Source: Hibiscus mutabilis (Eukaryota; Streptophyta; Magnoliopsida; Malvales; Malvaceae). From it: a stretch of 64,000 nucleotides of DNA. Where the stretch lies: the NCBI GenBank assembly GCA_019671005.1, contig CM033738.1, positions 15,526,202 to 15,590,201 on the forward strand. Direction: 5' to 3'. Within the stretch, counting starts at the first letter, position 1; each line of letters starts with the position of its first letter. A program made the translations under genes and the position numbers. The notes below the pieces were generated by a model that saw nothing but the letters and a program-made list of their open reading frames with translations, was not told the origin of the DNA and did no database searches. Below, piece by piece: positions 22,253 to 32,780 of this stretch.

Positions 22253-22264
22253 TGGTATCAGTCT
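22253..22264 (+). other. Primer binding site (tRNA-Met type)
   Basis: TGGTATCAGTCT directly after the 5' LTR, complementary in its first nine bases to initiator tRNA-Met. Confidence 0.7.
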
Positions 22265-22305
22265 AAATTCGATCCTATCGAATTTTTTTTCTCTTTTCCT
22301 CTTCA

Positions 22306-22866
22306 ATGGATAATTTAACTTCATCTAGAGGCTTCACCGAACAACAGATGGTACAACTGCAGCAACTGTTCGGCAAATTTACTGGGAACAGTGCAGGAAA
22401 TCTGGCTTTCGCAGACAATGATGGTACACAAACCAACTCTTCTTCCACTGCACTTCTTTCTACTACGAATACATCAGCATGGATTGTGGACTCTGGTGCT
22501 TCTGACCACATGATTGGTAACAGGGAATTGTTTTTTCAATTTAAAAATTCTTCTTCTCAAAATTCTATCAAATTAGCATATGGTTCTTTCTCACAAATTC
22601 AAGGCAATGGTTATGTATTTCTTACTGATGACTTAGTCCTTCGTGACGTGCTTTTTGTGCCTAGTCTGAACTGCAATTTGCTGTCAGTTTGCCTAGTCTG
22701 CAAGGATTTAAATTGTGTTTTCCAGTTCACTAACTCTGAGTGTTTTTTACAGGCACTGGACTTCAAAAGAGGATTGGCAATGCTCGCTTGCATAATGGTT
22801 TATATGTTCTTCACAGTACAGGAAATTCTAAACCTTCATCTTCTAAATTTTTTCTTACTTCCTTAG
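22306..22866 (+). pseudogene. Gag tail fused to copia protease
   Basis: ATG 22306 opens MDNLTSSRGFTEQQMVQLQQ, a stretch that in copia polyproteins lies between the gag zinc knuckle and the protease. The protease motif WIVDSGASDHMIGN follows (about 22480-22520) with the catalytic Asp intact, then the VLFVPSLNCNLLSVCLVCKD block. No capsid (UBN2) domain and no CCHC box precede it, so nearly all of gag is deleted. The frame ends at TAG 22864. The element would depend on gag supplied by a relative. Confidence 0.8.
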
Positions 22867-23765
22867 GACAATCTGATGTTATGTTATGACATTTTAGGTT
22901 AGGCTACCCAAATTTCTCCTATCTTGCAAAATTTTTTCCTCAATTATTTGTTAATAAAAAACCTTCTTCCTTTAAATGTCATATATGTCAACTTGCAAAA
23001 CAAACAAGACAATCTTACTTACCCTCTACTTACAAACCCTCACATCCTTTTTCTTTCATCCACAATGATGTTTGGGGTCCTTCTAAAGTGAAGAATATTA
23101 TTGGTAGCAAATGGTTTGTGACCTTTATTGATAACCATAGTAGAACCACTTGGACTTACCTCTTGAAAGAAAAATCTGAAGTGGCTAGTGTTTTTGAAAG
23201 ATTTTACAACATGGCCGAGACCCAATTTCATTCTAAAATTCAAATCTTTAAATCGGATAATGGAGGGGAATTCTTTACTAAATCTTTAGGTGATTTTTTC
23301 AAAGAGAAAGGGATAGTACATATTAGTTCTTGTGTTGATACTCCCTAACAGAATAGAGTCGCAGAAAGGAAAAATAGGCATCTATTAGAGGTAACCCGAG
23401 CCTTATTGTTTACCCATAATGTTCCTAAATATCTATGGGGATAAGCCTTATTAACTTCTACATATCTTATTAATCGCATGCCTAGTAGAGTTTTAAATTT
23501 CCAAACACCTAGAGATGTTCTTTTATCTTGTTTTCCTAACTTTAAACCTTTGTCCTCTACACTTCCTTTGAAAACTTTTGGGTGTATCGTGTTTGTTACA
23601 AACCATGATCCTTCTAGGTCTAAACTAGATCATAAATCTCTAAAATGTGTGTTCGTAGGATATTCTTCACTAAAGAAGGGCTACAAGTGTTACCATCCAC
23701 ATTCTCATAAATTTCTTGTTTATTTAGATCTTAAATTTTTTGAACAAGAACTATACGGCTGAAAT
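22867..23765 (+). pseudogene. copia integrase, broken
   Basis: The zinc-binding region reads HFRLGYPNFSYLAKFFPQL followed by CHICQLAKQTR (about 22890-23010). The core has NDVWGPSK with the first Asp, IFKSDNGGEFF with the second, and VAERKNRH with the Glu. A TAA at 23346 lies where Gln is usual, and TAA at about 23442 lies where Glu or Gln is expected. The C-terminal part continues FGCIVFVTNHDPSRSKLD and KCVFVGYSSLKKGYKCYHP, then stops at TGA 23760. Confidence 0.85.
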
Positions 23766-24300
23766 TCAGGGGGAGAGTTTTGATGATTTCCAGCCCTCTC
23801 CAAAACAAGTTCCTTCTTTTCCTTTACCACCTCCTACTTATCCCTCATCACTTGAGCCTCAGACTTCTCTTTCTCCATCTAATATCTTACCTATTTCCTC
23901 ACATAATACCGTATCTACACCACATACTTTACCTACTACCACGCCTGCAGGAACCTGAAATTTAATCGAAACTTCTTCACAGGCCCTAAACAACTGCAGG
24001 TTTACATCAGAAAAAGGAAAACCATTCCAGAAACCATTATGCAATCTGGTACTTGCCAAGAATTGGATTTTAGTCCAGCTACTAGTGAAGAAAGTGGAGG
24101 TAATGATTCTACTAGTAATCCTTCTCATCTTGAATTTGCAAACTTACCTATTGCTAAAAGAAAAGGGGTGCGGCAGTGTACTAAGCATCCTATTCAAAGG
24201 TATGCTGCTTATGGGAATTTGATGCCATCTTTTAAAGCATTTACAGCAAAGCTAGATGAAGAATAGATTCCTAAGACTATTGAAGAAGCTTTGCAGAATC
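23766..24300 (+). pseudogene. Linker between integrase and reverse transcriptase
   Basis: Pro/Ser-rich frames at 23740-23958 and 24039-24266 correspond to the variable linker of copia pol. The second ends KHPIQRYAAYGNLMPSFKAF and AKLDEE before a TAG, which resembles the conserved block just ahead of the reverse transcriptase. Confidence 0.6.
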
Positions 24301-25806
24301 CAAAGTGGAAAGAAATAGTTGAGGAAGAAATTGAGGCACTTGAAAAGAATGGTACATGGCCATTACAGGCTTCCCCAAGGTAAAAAACCTGTTGGATGCA
24401 AATGGGTGTTTGCCATTAAGTACAATTTAGATGGCAGTATACAGAGATATAAAGCCAGATTGGTTGCCAAGGGGTTCACACAGACCTATGGAGTCGATTA
24501 TAAGGAAATATTTGCCCTTGTTGCTAAATTAAATTCAGTTAGCGTTTTGTTAAGCCTAGTTGTAAACTGTGATTGGCAACTGCATCAACTTGACATTAAA
24601 AATGCTTTTCTTAATGGTAACCTTGAGAAAGAAGTATACATGTAGATTCCACTTGGACTAGAAGGTGCTGGACAAAATCTAAAGGTGTGCAAGCTTGACA
24701 AACCTCTCTATGGCCTTAAGCAATCTCCAAGAGCATGGTTCGACAGAGTCACCAGGGTTATTTTGGAGAATGGATTCAAACAGTCACTGGCAGACCATAC
24801 CTTATTCTCTAAGATAACCTCATTAAATAAAAGGGTTACTCTTATTATTTACGTGGATGATATAATATTGACAGGAGATAATGAAGTGGAATTGAGTCGA
24901 TTAAAGACCCTCTTGAGTAGGGAATTCAAAATCAAGGATTTAGGAAAACTCAGATATTTCCTAGACATGGAGATAGCAAAGTTTAGCAAAGGTTTGGTGA
25001 TCAATCAGAGGAAGTATGTTCTGGATTTGTTGACAGAAACAGGAATGTTGGGTTGCAAACTAGCGGATACACCTATGGATGCAAACTTAAAGTTCAACAA
25101 AGTCGATCCAAGGTCTAAAGGCAGATAAAAGACTCTACCAGAGGCTAGTAGGGAAATTAATCTACCTATCACTAACAAAACCATATATCTCTTTTCCAGT
25201 GAATATTGTGAGTCAGCACATGACATATCCAAGGCAATAACACAAGGAAGCAACAAAAAGGATTCTGAGATACTTGAAAGGTACGCCTGGACATGGTTTA
25301 ATATTTAAGAAAAGTTCTGATAAAACTATTAGAGTATTCACAGATGCAAGCTGGGCCAGTGAACTAACATATAGGAGGTCAACCAGTGAATATTGCTCTT
25401 ATGTATGGGGTAATTTGGTGACTTGGAAAAGCAAAAAGCAGACAATTGTTTCTAGATGCAGTGCAGAAGCAGAGTACAGAGCATTGGCCTTAGAAATATG
25501 TGAAAGAATTTGGTTAATAAAGTTGCTTAAAGAACTGTGAATAACCAAAGATGAAAATTTCAAGATTTTTTGTGATAATCAATCGGCCATTCAAATTGCC
25601 AAGAACCCTATTCAACATGACAGAACAAAGCATGTTGAAATAGATAGGCAATTTATAGCAGAGAAGTTGACAAGTGGAATGGCTTCATTAGAGTATGTTC
25701 CAGCCGAGGAGCAAGTGGCAAATGTACTAACAAAAGCACTGCTAAAAGCCTTATTCGACAATTTTTTATTCAAGTTAGGATTATACAATGTATATTCTCC
25801 AACTTG
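24301..25806 (+). pseudogene. copia reverse transcriptase and first RNase H copy
   Basis: Blocks in order: KPVGCKWVFAIKYNLDGSIQ, YKARLVAKGFTQTYGVDYKE, LHQLDIKNAFLNGNLEKEVY (first Asp), LYGLKQSPRAWFDRV and YVDDIILTGDN with both Asp, then LRYFLDMEIAK. RNase H has VFTDASWASELT, SAEAEYRALALE and CDNQSAIQIAKNPIQHDR, ending VYSPT then stop. TAG after EVYM replaces the usual Gln. A one-base shift after DPRSKG moves the thumb region (RLVGKLIYLSLTRPDI) to another frame. The part from 24975 is unit 1 of the tandem array. Confidence 0.87.
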
Positions 25807-25833
25807 AGGGGGAGTGTAAGTTTAGACGAACTA

Positions 25834-26691
25834 AGCAAGGTCTAGCAAAGGTTTGGTGATCAATCAGAGGAAGTATGTTCTGGATTGTTTGACAGAAACT
25901 GGAATGTTAGGTTGCAAACCAGCGGATACACCCATGGATGCAAACTTAAAGTTCAACAAAGTCGATCTAAGGTCTAAAGGCGGATAAAGGACTCTACCAG
26001 AGGCTAGTAGGGAAATTAATCTACCTATTAATAACAAGACCAGATATCTCTTTTCCAGTGAATATTGTGAGTCAGCACATGACAGATCCAAGGCAAGAAC
26101 ACATGGAAGCAGCAAAAAGGATTCTGAGATACTTGAAAGGTACATCTAGACATGGTTTAATATTCAAGAAAAGTTCTGATAAAACTGTTAGAGTATTCAC
26201 AGATGCAAGTTGGGCCAGTGAACTAACAGATAGGAGGTCAACCAGTGGATATTGCTCTCATGTATGGGGTAATTTGGTGACTTGGAAAAGCAAAAAGTAG
26301 ACAATTATTTCTAGAAGCAGTGCAGAAGCAGAATACAGAACATTGACCTTCGAAATGTGTGAAAGAATCTGGTTAATAATTTTGCTTAAAGAATTGGGAA
26401 TAACCAAAGATGAAAATTTCAAGATTTTTTGTGATAATCAATCGGCCATTCAAATTGCCAAGAACCCTATTCAACACGATAGGACAAAGCATGTTGAAAT
26501 ATATAGGCAATTTATAGCAGAGAAGTTGACAAGTGGAATGGCTTCATTAGAGTATGTTCCAGTCGAGGAGTAAGTGGCAGATGTACTAACAAAAGCACTG
26601 CTAAAAGCCTTATTCGACAATTTTTATTCAAGTTGGGATTATACAATGTATATTATCCAACGTGAGGGGGAATGTAAGTTTAGTCGAACTA
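25834..26691 (+). pseudogene. Array unit 2: RNase H copy
   Basis: The frame 26058-26300 gives VSQHMTDPRQEHMEAAKRIL and VFTDASWASELTDRRSTSGY, then a TAG where Gln of KKQ is usual. 26343-26573 continues CDNQSAIQIAKNPIQHDR. The unit ends in a G-rich tract variant gagggggaatg. Confidence 0.8.
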
Positions 26692-27536
26692 AGCAAGGTC
26701 TAACAAAGGTTTGGTGATCAATCATATGAAGTATGTTCTGGATTTGTTGACAGAAACAGGAATGTTGGGTTGCAAACCCATGGATGTAAACTTAAAGTTC
26801 AACAAAGTCGATCCAAGGTCTAAAGGCAGAAAAATGACTCTACCAGAGGCTAGTGGGGAAATTATTTTACCTATCACTAACAAGACCAGATATCTCTTTT
26901 CCAGTGAATATTGTGAGTCAACACATGACAGATCCAAGGAAGGAACCCATGGAAGCAGCAAAAAGGATTCTGAGATACTTGAAAGGTACACCTGGACATG
27001 GTTTAATATTCAAGAAAAGTTCTGATAAAACTGTTAGAGTATTCATAGATGCAAGATGGGCCAGTAAACTAACAGATAGGAGGTCAACCAGTGGATACTG
27101 CTCTTATGTATGGGGTAATTTGGTGACTTGGAAAAGCAAAAAGTGACAATTGTGTCTAGAAGCAGTGCAGAAGTAGAATACAGAGCATTGGCCTTAGAAA
27201 TGTGTGAAAAATCTGGTTAATAAAGTTGCTTAAAGAACTAGGAATAACCAAAGATGAAAATTTCAAGATTTTTTGTAATAATCATTCGGCCATTCAAATT
27301 TCCAAGAACCCTATTCAATACGATAGAACAAAGCATGTTGAAATAGATAGGCAATTTATAGCAGAGAAGTTGACAAGTGGAATGGCTTCATTAGAGTATG
27401 TTCCAGCCGAGGAACAAGTGGCAGATGTACTAACAAAAGCGCTGCCAAAAGCCTTATTCGACAATTTTTTATTCCAATTAGGATTATACAATGTATATTC
27501 TCCAACTTGAGGGGGAGTGTAAGTTTAGTCGAACTA
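26692..27536 (+). pseudogene. Array unit 3: RNase H copy
   Basis: Shortest unit (845 bp). It lacks the gcggatacacc segment (KPADTPMDVN becomes KPMDVN) and loses bases at KSKK and at EKSG. Frames 26853-27146 and 27226-27510 hold the thumb and RNase H parts in separate frames. Confidence 0.8.
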
Positions 27537-28395
27537 AGCAAGGTCTAGCAAAGGTTTGGTGATCAATCAGAGGAAGTATGTTCTGGATTTGTTGACAGAA
27601 ACAGGAATGTTGGGTTGCAAACCAGCGGATACACCCATGGATGCAAACTTAAAGTTCAACAAAGTCGATCCAAGGTCTAAAGGCAGATAAAGGACTCTAC
27701 CAGAGGCTAGTAGGGAAATTATTCTACCTATCACTAACAAGACCAGATATCTCTTTTCCAATGAATATTGTGAGTCGGCACATGACAGATCCAAGGCAGG
27801 AACCCATGGAAGCAGCAAAAAGGATTCTGAGATACTTGAAAGGTACACCTGGACATGGTTTAACATTCAAGAAAAGTTTTGATAAAACTGTTAGAGTATT
27901 CACAAATGCAAGCTGAGCCAGTGAACTAACAGATAGGAGGTCAACCAGTGGATACTGCTCTTATGTATGGGGTAATTTGGTGACTTGGAAAAGCAAAAAG
28001 CAGACAATTGTTTCTAGAAGCAGTGCAGAAGTAGAATACAGAGCATTGGCCTTAGAAATGTGTGAAAGAATCTGGTTAATAAAGTTGCTTAAAGAACTGG
28101 GAATAACCAAAGATGAAAATTTCAATATTTTTTGTAATAATCAATCGGCCATTCAAATTGCCAAGAACCCTATTCAATACGACAAAACAAATCATGTTGA
28201 AATAGATAGGCAATTTATAGCAGAGAAGTTGACAAGTGGAATGGCTTCATTAGAGTATGTTCCAGCCGAGCAACAAGTGGCAGATGTACTAACAAAAGCA
28301 CTGCCAAAAGCCTTATTCGACAATTTTTTATTCAAGTTGGGATTATACAATGTATATTCTCCAACATGAGGGGGAGTGTAAGTTTAGTCGAACTA
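27537..28395 (+). pseudogene. Array unit 4: RNase H copy
   Basis: Retains Gln in KSKKQTIVSRSSAEVEYRAL and an uninterrupted RNase H tail from 27977 to 28369. A TGA replaces Trp in the TNAS-W-AS block (about 27914). Confidence 0.8.
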
Positions 28396-29252
28396 AGCAA
28401 GGTCTAGCAAAGGTTTGGTGATCAATCAGAGGAAGTATGTTCTGATTTGTTGACAGAAACAAGAATGTTGGGTTGCAAACCAGCAGATACACCCATGGAT
28501 GCAAACTTAAAGTTCAACAAAGTCGATCCAAGGTCTAAAGGCAGATAAAGGACTCTACCAGAGGCTAGTAGGGAAATTAATCTACCTATCACTAACAATA
28601 CCAGATATCTTTTTTCCAATGAATATTGTGAGTCATCACATGACACATCCAAGGCAGGAACACATAGAAGCAGCAAAAAGGATTCTGGGATACTTGAAAG
28701 GTACATCTGGACATGGTTTAATATTTAAGAAAAGTTCTGATAAAACTGTTAGAGTATTCATAGATGCAAGTTAGCCCAGTGAACTAACAGATAAGAGGTC
28801 AACCAATGGATATTGCTCTTATGTATGGGGTAATTTGGTGACTTGGAAAAGCAAAAAGTAGACAATTATTTCTAGAAGCAGTGCAAAAGTAGAATACAGA
28901 ACATTGACCTTCGAAACGTGTGAAAGAATCTGGTTAATAATTTTGCTTAAAAAACTGGGAATAACCAAAGATGAAAATTTCAAGATTTTTTGTGATAATC
29001 AATCGGCCATTCAAATTGCCAAGAACCCTATTCAACACGATAGAACAAAGCATGTTGAAATAGATAGGCAATTTATAGCAGAGAAGTTGACAAGTGGAAT
29101 TGGCTTCATTAGAGTATGTTCCAGTCGAGGAGCAAGTGGCAGATGTACTAACAAAAGCACTGCTAAAAGCCTTATTCGACAATTTTTTATTCAAGTTGGG
29201 ATTATACAATGTATATTCTCCAACTTGAGGGGGTGTAAGTTTAGTCGAACTA
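28396..29252 (+). pseudogene. Array unit 5: RNase H copy
   Basis: Shares most private changes with unit 2. It has TAG for Trp in the DAS-W block, TAG in KSKK, and an extra base at tggaattggc (about 29095-29104) that shifts the tail. Its G-rich tract is shortened to gagggggtg. Confidence 0.8.
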
Positions 29253-30111
29253 AGCAAGGTCTAGCAAAGGTTTGGTGATCAATCAGAGGAAGTATATTCT
29301 GGATTTGTTGACAGAAACAGGAATGTTGGGTTGCAAACCAGCGGATACACCCATGGATGCAAACTTAAAGTTCAACAAAGTCGATCCAAGATCTAAAGGC
29401 AGATAAAGTACTCTACCAGAGGCTAGTAGGGAAATTAATCTACCTATCACTAACAAGACCAGATATCTCTTTTCCAGTGAATATTGTGAGTCAGCACATG
29501 ACAGATCCAAGGCAGGAACACATGGAAGCAGCAAAAAGGATTCTGAGATACTTGAAAGGTACACCTGGACATGGTTTAATATTCAAGAAAAGTTCTGATA
29601 AAACTGTTAGAGTATTCACAGATGCAAGCTGGGCCAGTGAACTAACAGAAAGGAGGTCAACCAGTGGATACTGCTCTTATGTATAGGGTAATTTGGTGAC
29701 TTGGAAAAGCAAAAAGTAGACAATTGTTTCTAGAAGCAGTGCAGAAGCAGAATACAGAGCATTGGCCTTAGAAATGTGTGAACGAATCTGGTTAATAAAG
29801 TTGCTTAAAGAACTGGGAATAACCAAAGATGAAAATTTCAAGATTTTTTGTGATAATCAATCGGCCATTCAAATTGCCAAGAACCCTATTCAACACGACA
29901 GAACAAAGCATGTTGAAATAGATAGGCAATTTATAGCAGAGAAGTTGACAAGTGGAATGGCTTCATTAGAGTATGTTCCAGCCGAGGAGCATGTGGCAGA
30001 TTTACTAACAAAAGCACTGCCAAAAGCCTTATTCGACAATTTTTTATTTAAGTTGGGATTATACAATGTATATTCTCCTACTTGAGGGGGAGTGTAAGTT
30101 TAGTCGAACTA
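29253..30111 (+). pseudogene. Array unit 6: RNase H copy next to the real 3' LTR
   Basis: 29477-29686 reads the thumb and first RNase H blocks, with TAG for Trp in the VWGN block (Y-V-stop). 29762-30085 holds the RNase H tail ending VYSPT. Its polypurine tract gagggggag (30084-30092) leads into the complete 3' LTR. Confidence 0.82.
30084..30092 (+). other. Polypurine tract of the array-bearing copia element
   Basis: GAGGGGGAG directly before the 3' LTR. Five further copies, two of them altered, end the earlier array units. Confidence 0.75.
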
Positions 30112-30335
30112 GAATTGTAAGTCTAGTCGAACTAGAATAGTTATTGTAATCGAACTATGTTTAGTTAAAGTCAAACTCCTAAAACTAGAGTTAGAAGTTA
30201 ATAATTAGTAGGACTCCTAATGTAACTAAAAGTCCTAATCTATAAAAGTCAGTAAACCTCTGTAAGTTTACAATAATTTTTCAATCGACAGAAACATAAA
30301 CACATTTTGTTTTTCTTCAATTCTGTTTTTCTTCA
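30093..30335 (+). repeat. 3' LTR of the array-bearing copia element
   Basis: 243 bp, matching the 5' LTR but with a 7-bp insertion-type difference near 30137 and a duplicated 16-bp end (attctgtttttcttca) just before 30336. It is followed by TAGGT. Confidence 0.85.
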
Positions 30336-30340
30336 TAGGT

Positions 30341-31850
30341 TGAGTCTTCATCTTTGATTTTAGTAAAATGATATTATCAACAACAGAATAGTATTATTTA
30401 TATGGAGTTTCCAAAAGGCTTCCGCTTTGTCCTTTCTGATGACATAACTACAAGTTCAACAAGAATAACACTATGAATGGAAGAAAAATAATAATTACCT
30501 GCTCACCCACTTGGATAACTCTTGAAATCCTCCTAATTCGAAAATGGTGTGAGATCAATGTTGGCGTTGCTTCCCTTTGCTTACCCTCTGGACAACATCA
30601 ATCGAAGATATGATAAATATCACCATTTCTTCGTATTTGATAAATAAAGGAAATTACTTTGATATACAAGTTTACACAAGCCTTTTAATTTTAGGGTTTA
30701 GAGATTTAGGTTGTAATTTAGGGTTTAATGGTTTAGGTTGTAGGGTGTAGAATTTAAGGTTTATGGTTAGGGTTAGGGATTTAGGTTTTAAATTTTATAG
30801 TTTAAATATAAATGATTGTGTAAATTTGTTTTACACAACTTGTGTATCAAAATATAACCCATAAAGAAAATCCATTAAAAAAAGGCTTCAGAGGGGTACC
30901 GACCCATGCACAAGGCCAGTTACTATTACCAAGAAATAGATGAACAAATTCCTAGTAGCTACCCTAGAATTATATTCTTACGAGTTGGCAAGAGGACGAT
31001 CCTATCTCAAGAAACGTAAACTCCATATAAATTCTAGAGAAAATGAACTAACAACAAGTCATATGAACGATCCTACCCTAGAACTCATTTTTTGGCAAGA
31101 TTCACATTTAACTACAGACTCCTCATTAAAAATATAAATAACAATTCAAAAGCTACTTAAAACTCTACAATAGTCGCCTTCCATTTGATAATGTGTCAAT
31201 AAAACAAGCTTATATTTTAGGCTACAAGAAACATGCATAAGAGTCCAATTAAGTTAATATGACAAACTAAGTGTGGGCTTAGTACATCTTGTTGGGTTAC
31301 TGTCAAATGGCAATGTAGGCCATAGCTCAATAGGCCCTTTATGGGGTTCTATTAGGATTTAATATCATTGAGTGGTGAGATGTGCAAACAAGATGAGGTT
31401 GAATCCCTCGTAGGAAAAATCCAACTGAGCAACATTACCGAAGTAAATTTTAAGAAACATTATTTAGAAAACAAGATAAGGTTGATTAACAAGGCTCAAA
31501 CATCAATGCAAAGGTTGACAGGAACAGAAAAGGCTTCACATTATGTTTGGTCGAGAGGAAAATGGAGGGAAGGGGCAAAGAGTGGAAGGAAACCAAGAGG
31601 TTAGGGGTAAATTCGTAAATAAAATTGTTAATTAAGATGAGTGTTTTCCTGAGAGGATTGGATTTGGAGGGAAAGTTCATATAAACCAGTGCGGGAAAGA
31701 CATCCCAACCACAACTTATATCCATAGCAGTTCTATCTTAATCTGAGTTCCTTGTAAACAAATCAAATTGCTCAAGAGAAAAATTTACCATGCAAATGTT
31801 GGGAACACTATGACATAACCATTCACATCAATAATAGGAAAAGAACTTAC
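30341..31850. other. Intergenic stretch with telomere-like repeats
   Basis: 30685-30800 is full of TTTAGGG-like units (ttagggtttagagatttagg; ggttagggttagggatttag), related to the plant telomere repeat but degenerate and short. The rest has short frames without recognised domains. It lies between the copia insertion and the KDO-8-phosphate synthase remnant. Confidence 0.45.
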
Positions 31851-32294
31851 AGCTATTGCAATTAGCTCTTCCAGCAATCCCTCCAAATGCGCAGTGGCTA
31901 TCTCTAGTAACAAGCAAAACATATTTTAATAAGATTTCAGTTTGATAATAACGTCTGAAAATATAACTTCCTAGCATGAATTGACATAAAGACACCATGT
32001 TCTAGCATTTGAACAAGCGGAAATTATAAATTTAACCCACCCATTGAGTTGGACCATTAACCGGTGCATTCAAAGGATTATCATGCACCTACATATCAAA
32101 GAGAAACTTTTAGATGCCAAAACCAAAATCAATCTCCATAGAAACTAAATGAGAATGCATTTTTTGCACAAGACAGCCAAGGAAAACATACCTCCATGAA
32201 AATGCCATCCACTCCAACAGCAACTGCGGTCCTTGCAATGCATGGAATGAGTTCTCGGAGACCTCCCACTGGCTACACCTCCTCCTCCATCCAA
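31851..32294 (-). pseudogene. KDO-8-phosphate synthase C-terminal exon remnants
   Basis: Three minus-strand exons match plant 2-dehydro-3-deoxyphosphooctonate aldolase, which makes KDO-8-phosphate for the cell-wall sugar KDO. Exon 32294-32193 reads LDGGGGVASG, then after one extra G, GLRELIPCIARTAVAVGVDG and IFME, with donor GTATGT. Exon 32088-32041 reads VHDNPLNAPVNGPTQW with acceptor TAG and donor GTGGGT. Exon 31897-31851 reads PLR then HLEGLLEELIAIA with one base missing between, and donor GTAAGT. Introns are kept, so this is a duplicated, not processed, copy. I find neither earlier exons nor the last exon. The two frameshifts make it a pseudogene. Confidence 0.8.
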
Positions 32295-32762
32295 CAATAT
32301 AAGAAAGCAAAAATTTAACTTTGGTAAAATGAAACTCAGAAGCCATATGAACTGATAAACTAAAAGGGAAACAAATGAGGATCAAGAAACCCATATCATA
32401 AAGAACACTGACTAAGCAGAAAACAGGACAAAGAAGGAAAATTACCATAGAATATCAATCCTCAGCCTAATATATTACAAATATTTCTTCTCAGTGCTTT
32501 GGCCACACAATATCAAATGACAGAATAAACATCAAAAAATGCAAAATATATAGGAAGGTTTAATGCAATTTTTGGATCTTTCTCCATTGACGCGATTAAG
32601 TGGGTTTGAATTAGCACTCCTTCCCTTTTGTCAAGTAAAAGGGCAAAAGATCAAATGAAATATGCTTATCATAAAAATTATCCATTTCATTGTAAAATTA
32701 ATTAATACTATGGAATATGCTGGACCTTGAAGGCATGAAACATCTCTAGGCGTATGATTCAA
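32295..32762. other. Sequence between KDO-8-phosphate synthase remnant and gypsy remnant
   Basis: AT-rich. By position it should be upstream intron and exon sequence of the KDO-8-phosphate synthase copy, but I see no exon. The 3' edge of the gypsy-derived sequence is near 32763. Confidence 0.35.
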
Positions 32763-32780
32763 TACATTAGATATCAGATA

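Larger units (their letters stand above)
24975..30111 (+). repeat. Six-unit tandem array of the copia pol end (~858 bp per unit)
   Basis: Units start at 24975, 25834, 26692, 27537, 28396 and 29253; lengths 859, 858, 845, 859, 857 and 859 bp. Each runs from agcaa(a/g)g(t/c)(c/t)tagcaaagg through the last part of reverse transcriptase, all of RNase H, the polypurine tract and tgtaagtttagtcgaacta, the first 19 bp of the LTR. Then the next unit starts. All five internal junctions are identical. The frameshift after DPRSKG is present in every unit, so it predates amplification. Units 2 and 5 share private changes (cattgaccttcgaaa, taataattttgc), and units 3 and 4 share gcagaagtagaatac. Confidence 0.92.
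22032..30335 (+). mobile_element. Ty1/copia retrotransposon with no gag and a six-fold pol-end array
   Basis: Bounded by LTRs 22032-22252 and 30093-30335 and by the exact 5-bp duplication TAGGT. The primer site TGGTATCAG abuts the 5' LTR at 22253. The order is protease, integrase, reverse transcriptase, RNase H, so it is copia. The capsid and zinc-knuckle part of gag is absent. The 3' end is expanded into six tandem units of about 858 bp, each holding the reverse transcriptase end, RNase H, polypurine tract and first 19 bp of the LTR. Several stops make it non-functional. Confidence 0.9.

Noticed and set aside
24975..30111. CRISPR-like or gene-family array
   Set aside because: Units are 858 bp with no spacers, and each is a broken reverse transcriptase/RNase H end with LTR start, so it is a retrotransposon rearrangement.
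30940..31137. Small protein gene
   Set aside because: No start context, no domain and AT-rich flanks; likely chance.
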